From assembly GCA_014763835.1 (NCBI GenBank), contig JACXUQ010000015.1, positions 1 to 12,021 of the forward strand: 12,021 nt of DNA. Reading direction: 5' to 3'. The notes under the pieces were generated by a model, which had not been told where the DNA came from, made no database searches, and saw nothing but the letters and a program-made list of their open reading frames with translations. This document shows positions 1 to 5,954 of the stretch, in pieces. Position numbers and translations under genes: made by a program. The stretch is from Thiotrichales bacterium (GTDB lineage Bacteria; Pseudomonadota; Gammaproteobacteria; Thiomicrospirales; Thiomicrospiraceae). How positions within the stretch are numbered: position 1 is the stretch's first letter; every line of letters starts with the position of its first letter.

Positions 1-25
1 CTGGTTAAGACAAAGAGAACACACC

Positions 26-880
26 ATGTCCAACACCGTTCAACGTTTTTTATTTAAAGAACTCAATATCCGCGGTCAGCATATCCATTTGCAGGAAAGC
101 TGGCAGCAAATGATTAAAGACCGTCATTACCCGCTCTCCATTATCAAACTGCTGGGCGAACTGACTGCCGTGTCGGTTTTGATGGCCAGCGGCATGAAAC
201 ACAAAGGCCGCATCACACTGCAAGTCCAAGGATCAGGCCCGGTGACCCTGCTGGTGGTGGAAGTCACGCACGACCTTAAAATCCGCGGCATGGCCAAAAC
301 CGACCGCACCATCACCACCGAAACCACGCTGGATGAACTCTTGGGCGACGGTCAGATTTTGGTAACCTTGGAAAATATTCAGACCAATCACCACTTCCAG
401 TCTTATGTGCCGCGTGAAGGCAACAATATCAGTGAAGCCTTTGAAGAGTTCCTAAGTCAGTCGGAACAACTGCCGTCCAAACTGTGGTTGGCGGCTGATG
501 AACAGGCCATTGGCGGCGTAATGATTCAGAAAATGCCCGATACCGATGGGCACGATAGCGACGGTTGGGATCGAGTGATGCACATCACCACGACCGTTCA
601 AGACCAAGAACTGACGCAACTGGCCACCGAAGAACTTTTGCATCGACTCTTCCACGAGGAGTTGCTGGAGTTGTTTGCGGCCTCAGAGGTGCAATACGAA
701 TGTCCGCAAGACCGGGAAAAAGTTGACAATATGCTTCTCTCTCTGGGTGAAGAGGAAGTCCGCAAACTGCTGGAAGAGCAAGGCGAAATTGTGATTCATA
801 ACGAAATCTGCAACTTCCACCTGCGTTATGGACAAAAAGAGGTGGATAGCCTGTTTCATGGCAAGGCGACGATTCAATAA
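26..880 (+). CDS. hslO: Hsp33 family molecular chaperone, with an incomplete zinc/redox centre
   Basis: Hsp33 is a cytoplasmic holdase that protects unfolding proteins during oxidative stress. The 284-residue protein is of normal family length. Family features seen are the N-terminal QRFLF segment, a SEQLPSKLWLAAD stretch near 146-158, and the C-terminal redox-switch domain (about 220-278). Hsp33 normally binds zinc through CxC...CxxC. Here the sites read C226-P-Q228 and N259-E-I-C262, so the second and third cysteines are Gln and Asn, and C226 and C262 are the only cysteines in the protein. The ATG at 26 matches the usual family N-terminus and follows a weak AAGAGA at 13-18. The frame is open to the left edge, but nothing supports a longer protein. 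A TAA at 6-8 in another frame may end an upstream gene. Family assignment is secure; whether the redox switch works is uncertain. Confidence 0.95.
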   Translation: MSNTVQRFLFKELNIRGQHIHLQESWQQMIKDRHYPLSIIKLLGELTAVSVLMASGMKHKGRITLQVQGSGPVTLLVVEVTHDLKIRGMAKTDRTITTETTLDELLGDGQILVTLENIQTNHHFQSYVPREGNNISEAFEEFLSQSEQLPSKLWLAADEQAIGGVMIQKMPDTDGHDSDGWDRVMHITTTVQDQELTQLATEELLHRLFHEELLELFAASEVQYECPQDREKVDNMLLSLGEEEVRKLLEEQGEIVIHNEICNFHLRYGQKEVDSLFHGKATIQ

Positions 881-900
881 TCCCCCTCGCAATCACCTTT

Positions 901-928
901 CAAGCCTGTTTGGCATCTAACAGGCTTG
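901..928. other. Intergenic stem-loop after hslO
   Basis: There is a perfect 10-bp inverted repeat, CAAGCCTGTT / AACAGGCTTG, around an 8-nt loop, 20 nt after the hslO stop. No T-run follows on either strand, so this is not a standard intrinsic terminator. It may stabilise the hslO mRNA 3' end or mark a Rho-dependent end. Confidence 0.5.
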
Positions 929-994
929 CAAAGCTCCGCACGACAATCTCTCCAAATTATTCCTTAACAGGTGCTTATGGCGTACAAGTATAAG

Positions 995-1022
995 ATTACA
1001 TTTTCTGGCAATTAATTATAAA
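995..1022 (+). promoter_or_regulatory. Candidate sigma-70 promoter of the pilin-like operon
   Basis: A -35-like ATTACA at 995-1000 (4 of 6 to consensus) is separated by 16 nt from a -10-like TATAAA at 1017-1022 (5 of 6). It lies in an AT-rich stretch of the 207-nt gap between hslO and the pilin operon and would give a leader of roughly 60 nt. The rest of the gap holds only the stem-loop at 901-928. Prediction by eye only. Confidence 0.4.
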
Positions 1023-1087
1023 ATCGAACCATTAAATAACTTCAACGTGATCTGCCATAACGTTCAGGCTTCGCTGAGACCACCATC

Positions 1088-2050
1088 ATGAAGAAAGCCA
1101 CACAACACAAGATTCCAAATCCGTCTAAACAGCGCGGATTTATCGTACTGATGACCATGATGATGTTAGCGGTCGGCACCGCTATTTGGTTTGGAACCCT
1201 CGGGCAAATCCGCTCCAATACCATGAAGATTGAGAGCGAGGATCGCCAACTTCTGGAATTACAGGCGATTAAGGAGCGTATGCTGGCCTATGCTGTGCTC
1301 CAACCTGAAATCTTCTCGAATCAAGCCGTGACCCCAGGTGTGGGGTATTTTCCTTGTCCCGATACGGATGGCGATGGTGCCGCTGACAGACCCTGCGCCT
1401 ATGATTCGGCGACTAACCAGCTGTTTGTTATCGGGCGTGTGCCCACACAGGAAGCCAGCCATTTCTTCTCATTCATTGATTCTGGGATCGATCCCTCGCT
1501 TTACTGGTTTGCCGTTGATGCGCGCCTGGTTGATCACCATGCCTACTATGCCTATGACAATGCGTTGCGCTTTGCACCGGTGAATGTACAAATGCCGCTT
1601 GAAGTGCAGGACCTCTCCAACCATGATGTTCCGCCGCTGATGGTTGACGGCAAAGATGAAATCGTAATGGCGCTTTTTTATGCCGGCCCTCCCCTGAGTA
1701 ATCAATCGCGTCCAAGCAATAGTATTGGCGACTACCTGGAACAGCCCAGTGCTACCCTGGGTTACAACATCAACTTTCAATCGGTGGGCACCACGCCGGA
1801 CGTGTTTAATGATTACGTCATTACGATTACCCGCAAAGAGTGGGAGGCGGCTATTTTAGCCAGAGTCAGCCAGGATATTTCGCCCCAGGACGGCGTACCC
1901 GATTTATGTTCACTTGTTACTGAAAATACTGCCAACTGGTTCAACGCCTGCGCCTATACCCATCCGACAAACCGCCCGGTTTACACCTGTGATGGCACTG
2001 CCGTCAATAATCTCGCCGGACAAGACTGGCGCAGTTTGGTTTGCCCTTAA
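1088..2050 (+). CDS. Type IV pilin/pseudopilin-like protein, PilX/GspK-type N-terminus, with PCPD core
   Basis: First gene of a four-gene pilin-like operon. The 320-residue product starts with a basic leader ending in QRG (G17). A hydrophobic helix follows (about 18-38), starting FIVLM and rich in Met, as in class III prepilins. The Glu expected at mature position 5 is Met, as in PilX/GspK-like minor subunits that cap or start a filament. A long polar helix leads to the core motif PCPDTDGDG (89-97), with C90 and C103 probably disulfide-bonded. The core then resembles the next three proteins: GRVP at 116-119, a WFAVD strand near 140-144, an EIVMALF strand near 191-197, and a VITI-K-EW end near 244-252. 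The C-terminus has four more cysteines (274, 288, 301, 319). The ribosome site is weak (GAGA at 1076-1079). The role is inferred from the N-terminus and operon context; no named ortholog is recognised. Confidence 0.75.
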   Translation: MKKATQHKIPNPSKQRGFIVLMTMMMLAVGTAIWFGTLGQIRSNTMKIESEDRQLLELQAIKERMLAYAVLQPEIFSNQAVTPGVGYFPCPDTDGDGAADRPCAYDSATNQLFVIGRVPTQEASHFFSFIDSGIDPSLYWFAVDARLVDHHAYYAYDNALRFAPVNVQMPLEVQDLSNHDVPPLMVDGKDEIVMALFYAGPPLSNQSRPSNSIGDYLEQPSATLGYNINFQSVGTTPDVFNDYVITITRKEWEAAILARVSQDISPQDGVPDLCSLVTENTANWFNACAYTHPTNRPVYTCDGTAVNNLAGQDWRSLVCP

Positions 2051-2062
2051 GGAACGCGTAAA

Positions 2063-2839
2063 ATGAAGCCGATGTCACCTAATCGCTCTTACCGTTGCCA
2101 ATCGGGATTTTCACTGCTTGAAATGGCTATCGTAGCCGTCATTCTTAGCATTCTCTCGATTCAACTCATCCATTCCAGAGCAATCAATGAAGATTATGAC
2201 CGCCAACGTGAAAACCGCTCGCTGACGCTTGAAGCCAAAACCCTGCTCATCAGTTTTGTGCAAACCAACGGTTACCTTCCCTGCCCGGATAGCGACAACG
2301 ACGGCTGGGAAAACCGGACGGGAAATCAATGCACTGCCACTTCCGGTAAATTGCCGCACCTGATGCTGGGCGCGCCACCGGATGATGCATGGAATGAACG
2401 TCTCTTCTACCAAGTTAATACCCATGCCAACACTACTGATATAGAGGATAGCAACTCTGCAGCCAGCTACTTCTCAGCCACCGCGGCCCCCTTATTCACA
2501 CTCAATACACCGCCTACTGGCGTTACCGCCGGTGCCGGCACCTTAACGGTGTGTTCCGAAAGCGAAGCCTCTCAGTGCAATGCCTCAACCAATAGCGACG
2601 ATATCCTGGAAAAAGGCGCCATCGCCGTGATTGTCAGCTTTGGCAAAAACAGTACGCAAACCTGGAATCTGATCGACACCGCCAGTGTTAATGCGCTGTC
2701 TGCCGTTGAAGAAGAAAATGCCGATGGCGACGGTTACTTCTGGCAATCTTCAATCAATCAGGCAGACGACGCCTTGGCGTGGCTGACCGGTTATGAAATG
2801 AAATACGCCATTTTAAAATCCGAACGCGGTTTAAATTGA
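2063..2839 (+). CDS. Type IV pilin-like protein, minimal PCPD-core paralog
   Basis: A 258-residue prepilin with a 15-residue leader ending in QSG. The mature protein begins at F16 with the FSLLE signature, so Glu5 of the mature form (E20) is present, followed by a hydrophobic helix (about 16-36). The extracellular part contains PCPDSDNDG (73-81), which looks like a DxDxDG calcium-type loop. Then come C90, SGKLP (94-98), DDAW near 107-110, a second cysteine pair (C164, C172), an AIAVIVSFG strand (186-194), and a DDALAWLTGYEMK end (235-247). This is the shortest of the four paralogs and appears to be the bare core without extra modules. The start follows AAGGAA (2049-2054) 12 nt after the preceding stop, which indicates cotranscription. 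Its function as a filament subunit is inferred. Confidence 0.85.
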   Translation: MKPMSPNRSYRCQSGFSLLEMAIVAVILSILSIQLIHSRAINEDYDRQRENRSLTLEAKTLLISFVQTNGYLPCPDSDNDGWENRTGNQCTATSGKLPHLMLGAPPDDAWNERLFYQVNTHANTTDIEDSNSAASYFSATAAPLFTLNTPPTGVTAGAGTLTVCSESEASQCNASTNSDDILEKGAIAVIVSFGKNSTQTWNLIDTASVNALSAVEEENADGDGYFWQSSINQADDALAWLTGYEMKYAILKSERGLN

Positions 2840-2850
2840 GAGGGTAAATA

Positions 2851-4353
2851 ATGAACAATGAAACTCACCGTTCACACAACCAAGGCTTCACCCTGCTTGA
2901 GCTTGCCATCGTTATTGCCATCGTCTCGGTACTGGGTGCGGGTTCGTTAGCCGTCTACTCAGAATTCCACGACCATGCCAAATGGCAGGAGAGTCAGGCA
3001 AAATTACAGGTCATTAAAAAAGCGATTCTCAAATTCACCGAAAAGAATAATTTCGTGCCGTGTCCAGACGCCAATCAAAATGGCTATGAATCCAGAACAA
3101 ACGTCAGCGGCAGAATTCCCGCCGTTCCGGCCACTCCCGCGATTCAAGCCGTTCCCGGAACAGAAACCAGACCGACCATTCCGGCGATTCCTGCCGTACC
3201 GGCACAGCCTGCCATTCCTAATATCCCGGTTTCTACATGCACTACGCATACCGGCACAGTGCCCTATGAGACACTTGGATTAAGTCGTGCCTCCGTTGAA
3301 GACAGCTGGGGAAATTTAATTGTCTACGCCGTAGATCAGGGTGTGACCAGTGCCGATCTGATGCTGGAGTGCCCCACAGACACTTCCTGCTTTTTTAACC
3401 GCGACCCGATTCCCTCTCTCCCGGCCAACCGCGTCTTTCCGGGCAGTGCGCTTCCCGCATTCAATGACTCCACATTGCCCACGGAGACACAATTGGGCAC
3501 AAACAACTTGAGAATCTGCGCGGATACGGGCTGTTCCGAAACGATCGCCAACGGTCAGGTTGTCATTTTGGTGGCCAAAAACCAAAACGGCCAGCTCTCA
3601 GTGGGCCTAGATGCCGATGAAGCCGAGAATATCGACCTTGATCGAAACTTTGTGGTGCGCCCCTACTCTAAAAGCCCATTCTATGATGACGCTTTGCTGG
3701 GTATCAGCGCCTATGAATTGAAGAAATATACGGAAACCGAAACCTATGAAACCGTTAATAACATCAACACTAACGCCAACGTCACGCTGAAAAGCGGCGA
3801 GAATATTCTCGGCAGCGGTGCCGACAAAAGCATCGGCAATATCGGCGACAACAACCCCTATAGCCAGAATGTACAAACTGCGGTAGCCAGCCAGACCATC
3901 AGCTTCGGTGCCGAAAATGCCGGCAAGACCGTAGTGATGCAGGTCGATACCAAGGCATATGGCACCTGGGATCAACCCAGCAGACGGAATCCGGGATTAA
4001 CTAGCGATCAAGCCTTTATCGCCGCCAACGGTGAGATTTTGGAAACACTGACCTACGACTCCCGATTGAGCGATCAGGATGGTTATTATGATTACTACGA
4101 TCCCGCGCTGGGCGGAGAACCCGGTGTGCCCAACCGACGTGAAAAATATTGGGACGACGCCCATGAAGTCGTTTTTACCCTCGATGAAAACGGGGATGCC
4201 AATCTAGAATTTGCCGTCGCCACCACCGGTACGGATGAACAGGTCGATTTTACCAATATCCAGCTGATTCTCTATGGCACACCGCCATTGATACCTGATT
4301 TTCCAAGCGTTCAACCGATTGATGGCATTTCACAGACACAGGGGTTAGAGTAA
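2851..4353 (+). CDS. Type IV pilin-like protein with proline-rich loop and C-terminal beta domain
   Basis: A 500-residue prepilin whose leader ends at G12. The mature N-terminus is FTLLE (13-17) with a hydrophobic helix to about residue 36. Core elements are PCPDANQNG (70-78, with two Asp replaced by Asn relative to paralogs), TGTVPYETLG (134-143), DSWGNLIVYAV (151-161), C223/C228, a QVVILVA strand (236-242) and a DDALLGISAYELK end (279-291). Two additions are unique in the operon. One is an IPAxP-rich insert (89-127) between core cysteines C71 and C130. The other is a 180-residue C-terminal part (about 300-480) rich in Asn, Gly, Asp and Tyr with alternating hydrophobic residues, which I read as a beta-sandwich of the kind attached to secreted adhesins. 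The start has a GAGAGGG ribosome site 11 nt after the previous stop. Filament or adhesin role is inferred. Confidence 0.82.
   Translation: MNNETHRSHNQGFTLLELAIVIAIVSVLGAGSLAVYSEFHDHAKWQESQAKLQVIKKAILKFTEKNNFVPCPDANQNGYESRTNVSGRIPAVPATPAIQAVPGTETRPTIPAIPAVPAQPAIPNIPVSTCTTHTGTVPYETLGLSRASVEDSWGNLIVYAVDQGVTSADLMLECPTDTSCFFNRDPIPSLPANRVFPGSALPAFNDSTLPTETQLGTNNLRICADTGCSETIANGQVVILVAKNQNGQLSVGLDADEAENIDLDRNFVVRPYSKSPFYDDALLGISAYELKKYTETETYETVNNINTNANVTLKSGENILGSGADKSIGNIGDNNPYSQNVQTAVASQTISFGAENAGKTVVMQVDTKAYGTWDQPSRRNPGLTSDQAFIAANGEILETLTYDSRLSDQDGYYDYYDPALGGEPGVPNRREKYWDDAHEVVFTLDENGDANLEFAVATTGTDEQVDFTNIQLILYGTPPLIPDFPSVQPIDGISQTQGLE
3115..3231 (+). repeat. Degenerate proline-rich IPAxP repeat within the pilin-like gene
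   Basis: Residues 89-127 of the encoded protein are built from imperfect I-P-A-[IV]-P / [VTQ]-P-A units, with ATTCC(C/G)GC-type DNA repeats underneath. The block interrupts a loop that is short in both flanking paralogs and lies between two conserved cysteines. Such repeats can change length by slippage, but variation is inferred and not seen here. Confidence 0.7.
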
Positions 4354-5798
4354 TGCTTGCAAACCGCTTCCTCCCTCACAAAAGCACGGCCAAGATGGCC
4401 GGCTTCACCTTGGTCGAACTGGCCGTGGTGACAGCCATTTTGGGCATTATCCTGATTGGCGTCTCTACCAATATCGGTTCGATTCATCATGTGCAAAAAC
4501 TTAAGGAATCAGAAAAAAGCTTAAATAATATTAAGCAAGAAATTCTCAACTTCGGCCGAATTCACAAATACCTGCCCTGTCCCGACTCGGACAACGATGG
4601 CCATGAGAACCGGACCACGGTGACAATCGGAAGCGATGCGATCGAAAAATGCACGGTAAATAGCGGAACACTTCCCTATCTTGACCTGGGTTTTCAAAAA
4701 GCCGACGTCTTTGATCCATGGAACAATCCGCTACGTTATGCGGTTAATACTGACGCAACCGATGCAACGCAGATTTGTGACAAACGCAGTTCAGCCAGTT
4801 TTTTCTGCAATCTCGGAGCCAATACGGTGCCTTGGTTCAGCATGACCAACACCCCACCCATCTCAAACGATCGAGGCAATGGCAATTACTATGTCTGTAA
4901 CCAAAGCAGTGCGCTGTGCAATGCTGCTACAGTCGCCAACCACGCCAATCTGTCCATCCATACCGCCAGCGTGGTCTTAGTCGCTTTTAATCAGGATGGA
5001 GCCGACGCTTTGAGTAACTGTGCCGGTCAGAATACCGCATCGCAAGAGAACTGCGACACAGACCTCTATTACCATCAAGCCTCCGCAAGCAATGCAGACA
5101 ATGCCTTTTTTGACGATACCATCGTGCTTATTAGCGGTTATGAAATCAAAGCCAATGTGCTCGCCAGAAACCTCAACTGGGACAGTTTCACTTCCACCGC
5201 TACCTCTTCAGGCCTAACCCCCACCTATGAAGACTTTGATATCACCGCCGATGACACCGTTCCGGTTTCAAATAATGTCGATAGTCCCGATGTGATACTG
5301 GTGAACCATAATGTCGAAACCGATATCAATCTCGGAGGTGGGGACGACTATCTGAGCATTGGCAATGACCTTGCCTCGGGTAGCGATATTGATACCGGTT
5401 ACGATAACGACCAGCTCTATATCGTCGGCAATGCCCAAGGCAATGTGGATTTAAGCCGCGGCGATGACGAGTTCGTTCTCGGCGGCGATCTTTATGGCGA
5501 CATGCTCGGCGACCGCGGCAATGACAAGGTGTGGATTCAGGGCAATATCCAATCCGGTTCCGGCCTGAATATGGGGCGGGATGATGATGTTTTGTGGGTC
5601 GGCACGGCAGGTCAAGACAGTACCGGCCAAATCAATACCTCAATCGACGGTGGCTTGGGATACGATATTCTGGTTCTCGAGAATACCAGCAAAAGCGAAT
5701 GGCAAGGCAACAGCACCTTGCGCAATCGTGTTGACAACTTTGAATTGGTCATCTTCAAAGCGGACGACAGCGGCAACCGCGAATATATCGAGCTTTAA
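4353..5798 (+). CDS. Type IV pilin-like protein fused to RTX-like Asp/Gly repeats
   Basis: A 481-residue prepilin. The leader ends at G17, the mature N-terminus is FTLVE (18-22), and the helix runs to about 42. Core motifs are PCPDSDNDG (75-83), C76/C100, SGTLPYLDLG (104-113), DPWNNPLRYAV (121-131), C182/C189, a SVVLVAF strand (206-212) and DDTIVLISGYEIK (254-266). After a linker, residues 325-436 form five or six imperfect repeats of 19-22 residues. They have a G-x-D-D-x-L-x-I-G-N/G-D/N pattern, like calcium-binding RTX/beta-helix repeats of secreted adhesins. They end in a GGLGYDILVL cap and an NFELVIF strand. TAATG couples the start to the preceding stop by a 1-nt overlap, with GGGG at 4341-4344. 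As the last and most elaborate subunit it could act as a tip adhesin (inference). Confidence 0.85.
   Translation: MLANRFLPHKSTAKMAGFTLVELAVVTAILGIILIGVSTNIGSIHHVQKLKESEKSLNNIKQEILNFGRIHKYLPCPDSDNDGHENRTTVTIGSDAIEKCTVNSGTLPYLDLGFQKADVFDPWNNPLRYAVNTDATDATQICDKRSSASFFCNLGANTVPWFSMTNTPPISNDRGNGNYYVCNQSSALCNAATVANHANLSIHTASVVLVAFNQDGADALSNCAGQNTASQENCDTDLYYHQASASNADNAFFDDTIVLISGYEIKANVLARNLNWDSFTSTATSSGLTPTYEDFDITADDTVPVSNNVDSPDVILVNHNVETDINLGGGDDYLSIGNDLASGSDIDTGYDNDQLYIVGNAQGNVDLSRGDDEFVLGGDLYGDMLGDRGNDKVWIQGNIQSGSGLNMGRDDDVLWVGTAGQDSTGQINTSIDGGLGYDILVLENTSKSEWQGNSTLRNRVDNFELVIFKADDSGNREYIEL
5325..5660 (+). repeat. RTX-like Asp/Gly repeat block in the fourth pilin-like gene
   Basis: Residues 325-436 repeat with a period of about 20: units start near residues 325, 346, 365, 384 and 405, then a final cap begins near 429. 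Each carries a (G)xDD or xND turn followed by a short hydrophobic strand and a Gly-Asn/Asp turn. The period is twice the classic nonapeptide. The DNA copies have diverged, so the repeat is old and not a recent slippage product. Confidence 0.75.
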
Positions 5799-5815
5799 AA
5801 CAGTCTGCCAATTTT

Positions 5816-5852
5816 GAACAGGCCTGGTCAACTACCCGGCCTGTTCATTTTA
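5816..5852 (+). terminator. Stem-loop terminator of the pilin-like operon
   Basis: The left arm (5816-5828) and right arm (5834-5846) pair over 9 bp plus 3 bp around a single T/C mismatch, with a 5-nt loop CAACT, and ATTTTAT follows. It starts 17 nt after the last pilin stop. Both arms are inverted copies of the motif ACAGGCC(G/T)GGT that recurs elsewhere in the window. Confidence 0.75.
5834..5844 (-). repeat. Recurrent motif ACAGGCCGGGT, copy 1
   Basis: Exact copy on the minus strand, forming the right arm of the terminator. A one-mismatch copy, ACAGGCCTGGT, faces it at 5818-5828. On the minus strand TGAACAGGCCGGGT (14 nt) is identical to 9530-9543. Confidence 0.6.
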
Positions 5853-5912
5853 TGCGCAGCAAAATCACTGCAAACGTCCGGCGCTTTCAGTAAAATAACC
5901 CCATAGTGAAGC

Positions 5913-5931
5913 TGCGCCTGCCCCAGGCGCA
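5913..5931 (+). promoter_or_regulatory. Hairpin in the leader just before the phosphodiesterase-like gene
   Basis: A perfect 8-bp inverted repeat, TGCGCCTG / CAGGCGCA, with a CCC loop lies 13 nt before the Shine-Dalgarno of the next gene. A TAAAAT at 5891-5896 could be a -10 element, but its -35 partner is poor. The stem could affect translation initiation or be the remnant of an attenuator; no T-run follows. Confidence 0.4.
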
Positions 5932-5944
5932 ATTAGGATTGCAC

Positions 5945-5950
5945 GGAGGT
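5945..5950 (+). promoter_or_regulatory. Ribosome binding site deciding a TTG start
   Basis: GGAGGT lies 4 nt before TTG at 5955. No ATG or GTG is suitably placed, and the residues following TTG match the beginning of a metallo-beta-lactamase fold, so TTG is the likely start. Confidence 0.75.
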
Positions 5951-5954
5951 TCTG

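Noticed and set aside
1..25. End of an upstream gene (TAA at 6-8)
   Set aside because: Only one codon of that frame is visible, which cannot support a feature.
3115..3231. Repeated ATTCCNGC-type DNA considered as a CRISPR or other structured array
   Set aside because: The units are short, imperfect and in frame, encode a proline-rich loop, and have no spacers.
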